Part shown: positions 36,508 to 45,317 of the stretch, in pieces
Position numbering within the stretch: position 1 is the first letter of the stretch
How the letters are laid out: each line of letters starts with the position of its first letter
Assembly (NCBI RefSeq): GCF_041321145.1
Contig: NZ_JBGGWA010000005.1
Coordinates: 434,001-498,000 of the forward strand
DNA length: 64,000 nucleotides
Source: Paraburkholderia sp041321145
GTDB taxonomy: Bacteria; Pseudomonadota; Gammaproteobacteria; Burkholderiales; Burkholderiaceae
Direction: 5' to 3'
Notes under the pieces: generated by a model
What the model saw: only the letters and a program-made list of their open reading frames with translations
The model's database searches: none
What the model was told of the DNA's origin: nothing
Position numbers and translations under genes: made by a program

Positions 36508-37920
36508 CTACACGCGGAAATCCGCTGCCATGTCCTCGTCCGTACGCGCTTCGAGCTCACCGCTGCGGCACGCCTTCAGGAACACGTCATAGTCGCGTTC
36601 CACCTGGTCCGCGTAGCGGGTGGCATAACTGGTCAGCGCTTCCGCGAACTGGTCGCCACGGCCGATATATGCGCTGACCTCGATTGCCTGGCCACTCGCT
36701 TTGGCATGGGCGCGCGCCATGATCCAGCCACAGAGTCGCGCATAACCTTCCAGCAGGTCGGTGTCGAACAACTCGATGTTCGCCGACAGTTTCATATCGC
36801 GCAGTTGGCGAAAATAGAAATGACGTCCTAACGGCCCGGTCGCCCAGCCGAGGAAGATGTCGCTCGCGGCCTGCAGCATACGTTGCCCTTGCACGACGCG
36901 TTCGCCTTCGTGCTTGATGGACGGCGACTTGTAGTGCTGCGCAATCACCGACGGCCGCGCTTCCTTGATTTGCAGGAACAGCGGCTTGTCCATGTGATCG
37001 ACGCTCAGCACCACCATACAGCGCGTGCCCACGCTGCCGACGCCCACCACCTTGAACACGATGTCCTGCACGGTGAAATGACTCAGCAACTCACGCCGAT
37101 CGTGCGACATCGTTTTCAGATACTCGCCCCACATGCGTTCCAGCATCTTGCGCCAGTTGGCATCTCTGAACGCTTCGGTCTCTTCCGGCGTGAACAGCGT
37201 GTTCGCGCCCAGCACGTGGAACAAGGCCGGCGGCGCATCACGGATTTTCCAGTGATCGCCGTCGCGCTCGGCCATTTTCTCCAGCAGGTTTTCGTGCGTA
37301 CGGCTCGCGGCCTTCTCCATGCCGCGCCGCACGGTGCGGCGACGCTCGGGAGTCAGCGCGGTTTCCGCCATCCGGTCGAAGGTGATACGGTCGTACCAAA
37401 GTTCCAGCGCCCCGCATTGCGCGTATTGCGCCATGCGGTCGCGATATTCGGTGGCGGCGGTCATCACCAGGTGCTCGGCCGCGCCGCGGCTCAAACGCAT
37501 ATGACGCGCGGCGACCACGAGACTCGCGGTCAGCCGTTTCAGGTCCCATTCGAAAGGGCCGATCGCGACTTCGTCGAAGTCATTCAGATCGAATACGAGC
37601 TGACGCTCCGGCGTCGCGAATCCGCCGAAATTCATCAGATGGCCGTCGCCGCAAATCGGCATGGTGAGGCCGGTGTCGGGGACCTTGCTTAGATCGTGGG
37701 CTTGAATGATCGCGGTGCCGCGAAAAAAGGTGAAAGGCGACACGGCCATGCGCCCATAGCGTAGCGGCACCAGGTTCGTCACGCGTCCCTCGCTGCTTTG
37801 CTTGAGCAACTCGATGGGGTTGCGGTTCAATTCCCCTACCGTACGATGGCTCGATCGTTTCGAGTGTTCACGGGCGGCACGGCCACGGGCCTCCCGCTCG
37901 GCGATAGTGCTGGCTTTCAT
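36508..37920 (-). CDS. DUF2252-family protein (kinase-like fold)
   Basis: 470 residues. Conserved blocks are PLRYGRMAVSPFTFFRGTA, PICGDGHLMNFGGFATPERQ and FDLNDFDEVAIGPFEWDLKR, with the middle VVGVGSVGTRCMVVL and KEARPSVIAQHY. The GDGHLMNFG and FDLNDFDE motifs resemble the catalytic loop and metal loop of aminoglycoside-phosphotransferase-like kinases. No biochemical function is established. GGAGA precedes the ATG. It converges with the deacetylase gene. Confidence 0.86.
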   Translation of the reverse strand: MKASTIAEREARGRAAREHSKRSSHRTVGELNRNPIELLKQSSEGRVTNLVPLRYGRMAVSPFTFFRGTAIIQAHDLSKVPDTGLTMPICGDGHLMNFGGFATPERQLVFDLNDFDEVAIGPFEWDLKRLTASLVVAARHMRLSRGAAEHLVMTAATEYRDRMAQYAQCGALELWYDRITFDRMAETALTPERRRTVRRGMEKAASRTHENLLEKMAERDGDHWKIRDAPPALFHVLGANTLFTPEETEAFRDANWRKMLERMWGEYLKTMSHDRRELLSHFTVQDIVFKVVGVGSVGTRCMVVLSVDHMDKPLFLQIKEARPSVIAQHYKSPSIKHEGERVVQGQRMLQAASDIFLGWATGPLGRHFYFRQLRDMKLSANIELFDTDLLEGYARLCGWIMARAHAKASGQAIEVSAYIGRGDQFAEALTSYATRYADQVERDYDVFLKACRSGELEARTDEDMAADFRV

Positions 37921-38076
37921 GCTCTTCTCCGGTTTTTGTATGAAACTTTACTATCGGTTGTAGAAGACTGCTTCTGCTGGCACGTAAAACGGGGCGTTTT
38001 GTGAAACGATCCGCGGGCATTCAGTATCGAACTGCAATGCCCGCGCATACATCGAACTACACAACTGCGGATGCCA

Positions 38077-39090
38077 TCACCAACGGTAGCCCACGCCACC
38101 GAAGATCACATCCGAATCGCGATCATAGCGTGTCACGACGCGATTCCATTCGATCCGGGCATCCCAGTGATCGGTGAAGCGATAAGAGCCCGCAATCGTG
38201 ACAAGGCCGGAAAACTTCCCCGCGCCCGGCCCCGGTGTCAGGCTGTTCTCGTTCTCGTTGATCGCATAGTAGGTGCCGACGCCGAGCGCCAACGTCACCT
38301 TGTCGTTGGCGAACGCGCGGGTCGCCCACAACTGGCTGGTAATACCGTCGCGGCGCGACGCCTTGCTGCTGCCCTCGTGAAGATAGCCTACCGTCAGGTC
38401 GAGGTATTTCGCAAGGCCGCGCCGGTACTCGATCGCGCCACCCAGCGCGGTGGGCGAGCTGGTCGAATTGATGATGGTTTCGCCGAGGTACACCGCGACT
38501 TCGTTGTTGGTGACCTTGTGCGTGCTGCCGCTCGCCCAGTCTCGCGGACCGGGCGTGCTCGGGGCATCGAGCTGATAGCCCACGCCGAACATCACGCTCG
38601 TCGCATCCGGCCCGCGCTGCACGTGCACGCGATTCAACTGCAGTTGAGTGATCCACCGGCTCGATGCGTAGTACGCGGCGCGCACGCTATACACGACACC
38701 CCAGCCGTGCGTGTCGGAATAACTTCCGCCTTGCACGGCCGTGGTGGTGTCGAAGTAACGATATGGGCCGACGCCCGCCTGCAAGACGAACTGAGGACTC
38801 CCCACGGGAATGCGGCCCCATAGCTGGATCATCTGGCCGTCGCGATGATGATCGGGAATGTGTCCTTCATTGAGCCACGTAAAGCTCGCGGCAAAGTATT
38901 GCCCGAGCCCTTCCTGATAGTTGAACGCCCACGTGTAGGTATTCGTGCTGCCGGCGCGCGAGCCGCCGCCGAATAGCGAAAACTCCTGAGCGTGGCCAAC
39001 GTTGGAGGTCAACAGGAGGCAGAGACCGGCAATGCAGGAAGCCGCCTTGGATGCCAGCCTAAGGCTCGCCGCAGAATTCAGATTCCGCAT
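38077..39090 (-). CDS. Outer-membrane beta-barrel protein with two homologous halves
   Basis: 337 residues, signal peptide about 1-35 (cleavage after GHA). The mature chain has alternating beta-strand patterns ending in FGGVGYRW with a C-terminal aromatic residue, typical of outer-membrane barrels. Residues 36-174 and 195-337 align with each other: YQEGLGQYFAASFTWLNEG with YRRGLAKYLDLTVGYLHEG, then HHRDGQMIQLW with SRRDGITSQLW, and both halves end in NRV followed by a FGVGYQ/FGGVGYR strand. The halves look like a single 8-strand unit (PagL-like in size) duplicated in tandem. Function unknown. Confidence 0.75.
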   Translation of the reverse strand: MRNLNSAASLRLASKAASCIAGLCLLLTSNVGHAQEFSLFGGGSRAGSTNTYTWAFNYQEGLGQYFAASFTWLNEGHIPDHHRDGQMIQLWGRIPVGSPQFVLQAGVGPYRYFDTTTAVQGGSYSDTHGWGVVYSVRAAYYASSRWITQLQLNRVHVQRGPDATSVMFGVGYQLDAPSTPGPRDWASGSTHKVTNNEVAVYLGETIINSTSSPTALGGAIEYRRGLAKYLDLTVGYLHEGSSKASRRDGITSQLWATRAFANDKVTLALGVGTYYAINENENSLTPGPGAGKFSGLVTIAGSYRFTDHWDARIEWNRVVTRYDRDSDVIFGGVGYRW

Positions 39091-39370
39091 GCTGTTTGCG
39101 TCTCCGATGGGTCGCTGCCGGTATTCGTGATTCGACGAGAAGCCGGATCATGGCTTGGGCGCTGGAAACCGGCTGTGGTTACAAATTGTTTGTCATGCTA
39201 GCAGACCGCCCGGTAAAAATGTTGCCTCGTGCTATTCCGGATCTCGGGCGCGCTTCTTGCGCGTCGTCTGGTGGACGCAGCCGCGCGGCGAGGCGGCCTG
39301 CGTAGTCCCGAGTGTGGCGAGGTTGCATGGCAATGCGCTCACACGTAAATATGACAATGGGAGCAAATGT

Positions 39371-39646
39371 ATGAACACCAACTCAGCAGAAGGCGCAGTC
39401 AAGGAAATCGCAGGGAAAGTTCAAGGCGCCGTCGGCGACGTGCTCGGTGATACAAGCACTCAACTGGCCGGGAAGGCCAAAGAACTCAGCGGCAAAGCCC
39501 AGCAGCTCTGCGCGAGTACCACCAGCCTGGTTCGCGATACCACCGTCGAAAGCCCTTTTGCCACGATCGCGGTCGTCGCTCTCGCTGGCTTCGTCGCAGG
39601 GGCGCTCTGGTCACACGGTGCTTCGGATCGCGGCTATCGCCGGTAA
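39371..39646 (+). CDS. CsbD/YqjD-like small membrane-tethered stress protein
   Basis: 91 residues from the ATG at 39371. The N-terminal half is CsbD-like (GAVKEIAGKVQGAVGDVLGD), helical and charged. The C-terminal hydrophobic segment FATIAVVALAGFVAGALWS is like the tail of YqjD/ElaB (DUF883) proteins, which bind ribosomes at the inner membrane. It therefore mixes features of two small stress-protein families. It stands alone on its strand. Confidence 0.75.
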   Translation: MNTNSAEGAVKEIAGKVQGAVGDVLGDTSTQLAGKAKELSGKAQQLCASTTSLVRDTTVESPFATIAVVALAGFVAGALWSHGASDRGYRR

Positions 39647-39784
39647 TCTTCGACGTGTCTGATCATCGGGCGATCCGCCAATGGCGATCGCCCGATTCTG
39701 TTTTTGCTTGGCTCTTCAGATGCATTCTTGTTGGTGCGCTCTTCCCGACATTCGCTTTTCGACGCGCCCGAGATGTACCGGCTA

Positions 39785-40594
39785 TCAGCCGCTTTTCTTG
39801 CGACGTCCTGCGCTCAGATCCAACGCCACCCACGTCGGCGCGTGATCGCTCGCGTGCGGTTCGCCGCGCACCCAGCGGTCTACGCCCGCATCGCGCAAAC
39901 GCGGCGCCAGGTCGGCGCTCAGCAGTATGTGGTCGATACGTAAGCCCGAGTTTGTGTCCCAGTGCCGGCGGAAATAGTCCCAGAAGGTGTAGACGCGCTC
40001 GTCGCCAAAGTGCGTTCGCAACGCGTCGGTCCAACCTTGCGTAAGCAGCCGTTGGTAACGTTCGCGGGTTTCGGGTTGCAGTAAGGCGTCTTTCAGCCAT
40101 GAACGCGGGTTGTAGATGTCTTCGTCGGTGGGGACGACGTTGAAGTCGCCCGCCAGCACCACCGGATGGCCGCTCTCGAATAGCTTCGCGGCGTGCGCGA
40201 TCAGATGGTCGAACCATGCAAGTTTGTAGTCGAACTTGGGGCCCGGTTGGGGATTGCCGTTCGGCAGGTACAAACACGCCACCAGTACGCCCCCCACGGC
40301 CGCTTCCAGATAGCGGCTATGCGTGTCGTTTTCAAAACCGGGCAGGCCGCGGCGGCTCTCGAGGGGCGCCTCTCCCTTCGAGAGAATCGCCACGCCGTTC
40401 CATGCGCTCTGACCTTGCCAGATGGCGCTGTAGCCCGCCTCGCGCAATGCGTCGGCGGGGAAAGCGCTGTCCACGGCTTTCAGTTCCTGCAAACACACGA
40501 TATCCGGCGCTTCGCGCTCGAGCCATTGCAGCAATGCCGGCAGGCGCGAACGGATACCGTTGATGTTGAAAGTCGCGATTCGAAGCTTGGCCAT
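39785..40594 (-). CDS. xthA: Exodeoxyribonuclease III
   Basis: 269 residues, normal length. Catalytic blocks are ATFNINGIRSRL, IVCLQELKAVDSAFP (metal-binding Glu), ACLYLPNGNP (Tyr), VVLAGDFNVVPTDEDIYNP (Asp and Asn), LRIDHILLS and the final HASDHAPTWV (Asp-His pair). It is an apurinic/apyrimidinic endonuclease and 3'-exonuclease in base-excision repair. GGGAG lies 8 bases before the ATG. Confidence 0.95.
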   Translation of the reverse strand: MAKLRIATFNINGIRSRLPALLQWLEREAPDIVCLQELKAVDSAFPADALREAGYSAIWQGQSAWNGVAILSKGEAPLESRRGLPGFENDTHSRYLEAAVGGVLVACLYLPNGNPQPGPKFDYKLAWFDHLIAHAAKLFESGHPVVLAGDFNVVPTDEDIYNPRSWLKDALLQPETRERYQRLLTQGWTDALRTHFGDERVYTFWDYFRRHWDTNSGLRIDHILLSADLAPRLRDAGVDRWVRGEPHASDHAPTWVALDLSAGRRKKSG

Positions 40595-40618
40595 CCCATG
40601 TGCTCCCTCGAAAGCAAC

Positions 40619-40837
40619 CTATTTTGCCGCCGCGTCGCACCATTCGATGGCCCACGACTTCGCGCATGAAATGGCGTCCGCTTCGTTGGAAAAGGTGTCG
40701 ATGTCGCCCGAATCGTGCGACTGGACATGCTCGTTCTTTCGGGGCACGCGGGTGATTTTGGCCCGGGCGTAGTAGACGCCGTCTTCCGCGTGGCGTGCTC
40801 GGCAATCGAGGTGGAAGTGTTTGTAGTCGAATTGCAC
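40619..40837 (-). CDS. Small protein of unknown function
   Basis: About 72 residues if it begins at the GTG at 40837, which has AAGGGA upstream. The frame extends to an ATG at 40951 but the extra part is Arg/Lys-rich and unconvincing. Visible features are FDYKHFHLDCRARHAEDGVY and the C-terminal AISCAKSWAIEWCDAA. It is soluble with three cysteines. The gene ends 25 bp before xthA on the same strand, so it could be co-transcribed with it. The composition of the last 50 residues looks like real coding sequence. Confidence 0.5.
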   Translation of the reverse strand: MQFDYKHFHLDCRARHAEDGVYYARAKITRVPRKNEHVQSHDSGDIDTFSNEADAISCAKSWAIEWCDAAAK

Positions 40838-41073
40838 TTTGGCTTCCCTTTGAAGTGGGTTCTGGGGTTTTGACCGGAACCGCTGTCCATGTTCCGCTCT
40901 TTTGTTTGCAATCGCTTTTTTTTTCAAGCATCGGCGTATGCGGTCGCGCACTGTCAGGGATCAAGCAGAAGAAGGTTACCTGTTACGCTGCACAGCGATT
41001 TTTTTTGCCGTGGCGACGGCATGCCCATATCAGGTACTCGGCCCGCATCGTCTCCGCCGCGGGCCGGCCTGAC

Positions 41074-43194
41074 TCAGTTCGGTACGCTCACCGCACCATT
41101 GGCGACCGTAATCGCATTGACGCCCGGGCTAACCGCAATCGCCGGCAGATTGGCCGTGGTCAACGCCGGCGCGGCACCGGGGGTGCCACCGCGTGGCGTC
41201 GTGTGAATCACCTGAGACGGCGGCAGCGGCGTGCCGTTCTTCAGATGACTCCACATCAGGTTGAGCGCCTGAATGTTGTAGTAGTGCACCGGCACGAAGC
41301 GCGTATCGAAGCCGGCCACGCCAAGGAACGCGTCGAAATGCTGACCGTTCGTCACTTCGTAAAACGACAGCTTGCTGGCGCCCCCTTCGGCCAACTCATT
41401 CATTGCCAGATACGGGCGTGAGGCGTGGTTGATCGGCACCAGCGCATCCGCACGCCCTTGCACGATGATGGCGGGTTTGCCGTGCAAATTCGCGTTCACA
41501 CGGATTGCCTCGACGCTGCTGGTCAGCCTGCCGTTGGTCCACAGCGCACGCAGACAGGCGGCGCCGGCATAGCTGCCGTCGGCACTCGCAAGCCGATGAT
41601 CCGCCGCGCCGGCCGAGCCCGCGTTGTAGACCAGGTTAATGCCATTGGTAGGCGGCACCCCGTTACCGTTGCCGAACACCGTGAGCATCGGCGACACCGC
41701 CGGCGTAACGCCGGCCACACCAGTCGCGCTGGTGGTGCCGAAGCTGAAGTTGCAGAGGTTGTCGGTAACACTCGCCATCGCGTAAGCGTTCGCGTAGGTC
41801 ACGGCGACGGCCGGTACCGCTTGCGAGTCCCACATCGGCGCCTGCAGCAAGTCGGAGTCGGCCTGGTAGCCGTTTTGATGCAGCAGCGCGAGCGCGTTGG
41901 TCGCCTGGGTCGTCACATCCGCGCCGGCGATAACGCTGTTGGCCGCCAGCGACGCGCATCGCGCGGTGCGAATTGCCGTGGTCGTCGCGAGCGGCAAAGC
42001 ACTCAGATACGGCGCACCGGCTGCGGCAGGCGCAAGCGCGGCGCACGGCTGTAACGTGTTCGCGAGCGTCGTATAGTCGGCGAGCGGTTTGCCGAACGCA
42101 CCGACGGGCACGCCGCCCTGCGTCACCGACACTTGCGCGGGCAGCCGCAAATTGATTTGCGGCTCGCCGACGACGACCGCGGTGATCAACCCGGACGTAT
42201 CCTGTTCGGCCGCCGCGAGCGACGCACCGCCGCCGTTGCTCACCGACGCCGCGATTGTGGTGATGCTGCCGTTTGCATAGCGCACGCTGCGCGCCGAGCC
42301 GTTCAGCGTGCCGTACGAATCGTTGAGCGCCCAGTAGGCGAACTGGATGGCCTGCAGCGTGTTTTTGCCCCAGTCCTTTTCCGGGTTCCGCTGCGAGTGC
42401 GCGTGTTTGAACGCGTAGCGGTTCGGGAAATTAGCGTTGAACGACGCGAGATCGCTGCTGCCGAGGTTCGCCGTGAAGACACTGGCCTTGCCAGCAGCGG
42501 TGGCGTCCTGCAAGGTGCCATCGATCAGCGTGACGCGGTTGGTAGACAGTTCATGCGCGCCATTGCCGCTGCCCTTGTCGGTGTAGGCCACCGCACAACC
42601 GCGCTTGAGGCCCCATTCCCCGGCTGCCGAAATCGCGCCGTACACGCCGCGCGAGCCTGAAGACGTGGCCGTGACGATGCACGGCTGATCCGGATTGAAG
42701 CTTGTCGGGATTTGCACCAGCATGCTCACATTCAGTGTGCCGCTGCCGTCGTCCGCGAACGCGAGGTATTCCTTGCCCGCGATTTTGCCCTCGCCGAGCG
42801 TGTCGTTGCCGTTCAGGTCCACATTGGGGCCCCAGAAACGTCCATAGCCGCCATTCGCCGTCATGTCGACGAGTGCGCGATAGTTCGACCAGATGGCGAG
42901 ACGCCTGAGTTCGGCGGCGGTCGGTTGTGCCGCATTGGCGATTGCCGGCGGCGTGGCTAAGGCGAGGCCGGATTTACCGAGACCGGCGGTGAGGAGGTCG
43001 TCGGTATTGCCGTCATACGATTGAGTTTTTACCGAGCTGGTAATGAAGTTCGGGAGAATGTTGGCTTGGGCTGGATTGTTAGTGTCGTCGTTGCCGCCGT
43101 GGCAGGCGGTTAGGGCGATTGCCGTTGCCATGACTGTTGCGCGCGTTAGTGCGGTGGATCTCGGCGCTGCCCCTGTTCTCATCGGTGATGTCAT
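41074..43194 (-). CDS. D-(-)-3-hydroxybutyrate oligomer hydrolase
   Basis: About 706 residues from the ATG at 43194. An in-frame ATG at 43182 is also possible. The N-terminus ends in the lipobox ALTAC, so it is exported and probably lipidated. Family blocks are GFGRFWGPN-like GYGRFWGPNVDLNG, IVTATSSGSRGVYGAISAAG, GCAVAYTDKGSGNGAHEL and the serine-region SVSNGGGASLAAAEQ. The aspartate and histidine of the alpha/beta-hydrolase triad are in the C-terminal third (IIVQGRADALVPINH, then GQHFDAFLG). It cleaves oligomers released from polyhydroxybutyrate into monomers. No depolymerase gene lies next to it. Confidence 0.92.
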   Translation of the reverse strand: MTSPMRTGAAPRSTALTRATVMATAIALTACHGGNDDTNNPAQANILPNFITSSVKTQSYDGNTDDLLTAGLGKSGLALATPPAIANAAQPTAAELRRLAIWSNYRALVDMTANGGYGRFWGPNVDLNGNDTLGEGKIAGKEYLAFADDGSGTLNVSMLVQIPTSFNPDQPCIVTATSSGSRGVYGAISAAGEWGLKRGCAVAYTDKGSGNGAHELSTNRVTLIDGTLQDATAAGKASVFTANLGSSDLASFNANFPNRYAFKHAHSQRNPEKDWGKNTLQAIQFAYWALNDSYGTLNGSARSVRYANGSITTIAASVSNGGGASLAAAEQDTSGLITAVVVGEPQINLRLPAQVSVTQGGVPVGAFGKPLADYTTLANTLQPCAALAPAAAGAPYLSALPLATTTAIRTARCASLAANSVIAGADVTTQATNALALLHQNGYQADSDLLQAPMWDSQAVPAVAVTYANAYAMASVTDNLCNFSFGTTSATGVAGVTPAVSPMLTVFGNGNGVPPTNGINLVYNAGSAGAADHRLASADGSYAGAACLRALWTNGRLTSSVEAIRVNANLHGKPAIIVQGRADALVPINHASRPYLAMNELAEGGASKLSFYEVTNGQHFDAFLGVAGFDTRFVPVHYYNIQALNLMWSHLKNGTPLPPSQVIHTTPRGGTPGAAPALTTANLPAIAVSPGVNAITVANGAVSVPN

Positions 43195-43440
43195 CTTTGC
43201 TGTCTCCACTGTTTTTTGTTCGTGGACCCACTTGGGGTGGGGTTCTCGATGAATCGCGCTTCCTGGTGTCACCTGTCAGGAGATCGGTTTTACCCTGGGG
43301 GTGGATGGAAGCTTGATGCAAGTTTAGGAGGCGGTTGCCGTTTTGAAAGAGGTTTTTTGTTCGCGCACCGCGTACGCAAAAGGAGAAGCAAGACCCGACG
43401 CCTCGGGGCGCACCACCCCAAAGCGCCGGTCAGAAAAAAA

Positions 43441-44922
43441 TCAAATAGCAGCCACAACCCTCCGCGGCGACAAAACCGACACGGCAAAACTAACCACAAC
43501 GTTTGCGGCCAACGCGATCAAGCCGATATAAACCGGATAAACCGCATCACCAAGATGCAAGGCGAACACCGGCTTGAGGCCTTGAGAAACTGCCATACCC
43601 GTGCCGATCACAATCCCGACAAGCCAACCAAGAAACAACCCTGGCGTGTTCAACCGCCGCGTATACAAAGAGAACACAATAGCCGGGAAAATCTGCAAAA
43701 TCCAAACGCCGCCCAGCAACTGCAAATCAATCGCATACTGCGTCGGCAAGAACACAATAAACAACAGCGCGCCGAACTTCACGACCAGTGAAACGATCTT
43801 CGCGGTCCTGGCCTCGCCTTCAGGCGTGATATTCGGCGAGACGAGAGGACGCCACAAATTCCGTGTGAACAGATTGGCCGCGCCAATCGACATGATGGCG
43901 GCAGGCACCAACGCGCTAATCGCAATCGCCGCGGCTGCAAAACCGACGAACCATGACGGGAACAGCGTGTTGAACAGCGCCGGCACCATGTCGGACGCCG
44001 ACTTCACGTGCACGCCTGCTGCAATCGCCATATAGCCGAGCAAGGCAATCAGGCCGAGCAACAGCGTGTAAGCCGGCAGGAAAATCGCATTCTTGCGCAC
44101 CGTGCTCGCCGACGAGGACGACAACACCGCCGTCATCGTATGCGGATACATGAACGCCGCCAGCGCCGAGCCCAGCGCAAGCGATGCATAGGCCGTGAAC
44201 TGCGTCGGCTTCAGAATGATTCCGGTCGCGCCACCCTTGGCCTTGAAATACGTATCGGCCGCATCGAACACGTGCGCGTAGCCGCCAAGCTTCGCCGGAA
44301 TCAGCCAGATCGCCGCGATGACGACGATATAGATCATGATGTCCTTTACGAACGCGATCATCGCCGGTGCCCGCAGGCCGCTTGCATAGGTATACAGTGC
44401 AAGAATCACGAAGGCGACGATCAACGGCATTTCACCCGTCACGCCAAGCCCCTTGATCACCACCTGCATACCCACCAGTTGCAGCGCAATGTACGGCATG
44501 GTGGCCACGATTCCGGTGATCGCCACCGCGGCAGGGAACCACTTGCCCCCGTATTCCCCCTGCACGTAGTCCGCTGCCGTGATGTGGTTCTTCGCGTGGG
44601 CGATCTTCCACAGTTTCGGCATCACCGCGAACACAAAGGGGTAAACGATGATCGTGTACGGCAGCGCAAAGAAACCATATGCGCCCACCGAATACACCAG
44701 TGCGGGCACCGCGATCACGGTATAGGCGGTATAGAAGTCACCGCCGACGAGAAACCACGAGATCACCGTGCCGAACTGGCGGCCGCCGAGGCCCCATTCG
44801 CTCAATTGCGTCAGGTCGCCCCGCTTCCAGCGAGCGGCAAAAAACCCGATCACGGTGACGAGAACAAAGAATGCGATAAAGACGGTCATCGCGACCGGGT
44901 TCACAGCATGGACATCGCTCAT
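43441..44922 (-). CDS. Sodium:solute symporter, monocarboxylate (MctP-like) type
   Basis: 493 residues from the ATG at 44922, 13 hydrophobic segments. The SSS signature region is clear: FLVGGDFYTAYTVIAVPALV, the KNHITAADYVQGEYGGKWF loop, TVRKNAIFLPAYTLLLGLIA and AISALVPAAIMSIGAANLFT. The sequence resembles rhizobial MctP-type carriers of lactate, pyruvate and related acids. It overlaps the DUF3311 gene by 4 bases and diverges from a two-component system, the arrangement known for MctP with MctSR. Confidence 0.88.
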   Translation of the reverse strand: MSDVHAVNPVAMTVFIAFFVLVTVIGFFAARWKRGDLTQLSEWGLGGRQFGTVISWFLVGGDFYTAYTVIAVPALVYSVGAYGFFALPYTIIVYPFVFAVMPKLWKIAHAKNHITAADYVQGEYGGKWFPAAVAITGIVATMPYIALQLVGMQVVIKGLGVTGEMPLIVAFVILALYTYASGLRAPAMIAFVKDIMIYIVVIAAIWLIPAKLGGYAHVFDAADTYFKAKGGATGIILKPTQFTAYASLALGSALAAFMYPHTMTAVLSSSSASTVRKNAIFLPAYTLLLGLIALLGYMAIAAGVHVKSASDMVPALFNTLFPSWFVGFAAAAIAISALVPAAIMSIGAANLFTRNLWRPLVSPNITPEGEARTAKIVSLVVKFGALLFIVFLPTQYAIDLQLLGGVWILQIFPAIVFSLYTRRLNTPGLFLGWLVGIVIGTGMAVSQGLKPVFALHLGDAVYPVYIGLIALAANVVVSFAVSVLSPRRVVAAI

Positions 44923-45116
44923 TTGACACCTCGATACACGACGTAAATCAGTAGCGAGGTCAACGGCACCCACAAGAACTGATACCAGTAGAAGAACGGA
45001 AAGCCGGCGAACGAAGGGCGTGTGTCGTTATAGAACGGCAACCACAACAACGCGATATACGGGATCAGCAAGATGAGCCATAGCCACGAACGGCCGGCGG
45101 ATTGGGAGGTCTCCAC
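44919..45116 (-). CDS. DUF3311 small membrane protein, symporter partner
   Basis: 65 residues with two transmembrane helices (WLWLILLIPYIALLWLPFYN and FYWYQFLWVPLTSLLIYVVY). DUF3311 proteins are routinely encoded just before SSS symporters, as here with a 4-base ATGA overlap, and probably assist or stabilise the carrier. It is the first gene of the two-gene operon. Confidence 0.9.
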   Translation of the reverse strand: METSQSAGRSWLWLILLIPYIALLWLPFYNDTRPSFAGFPFFYWYQFLWVPLTSLLIYVVYRGVK

Positions 45117-45266
45117 AAACTTCTCCTAAGTCTATTATTGAAACCGCGTGCCATGACTTGTGGCCGGCACGCCGGCTCGCGCTTTGCAACGACACACGCC
45201 GACAGACGCGGTGTGCCGTGGGGATGTAGTATTCGCTTTCGTGAGCCTCCCCACAAGCGCGCAACT

Positions 45267-45296
45267 ACGTAAGCCGGCTACGTAATACCACGTAGC
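45267..45296. promoter_or_regulatory. ACGTA repeat cluster in the symporter/sensor-kinase intergenic region
   Basis: Three ACGTA elements at 45267, 45280 and 45290. The last two form a perfect inverted repeat GCTACGT-N6-ACGTAGC (45277-45296), and CTACGTAA is directly repeated at 45265 and 45278. This is a likely binding site for the NarL-type regulator encoded at 46730. It sits 21 bp before the kinase start. Confidence 0.6.
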
Positions 45297-45317
45297 CCAC
45301 CGGCCGTCTTTTCAACG

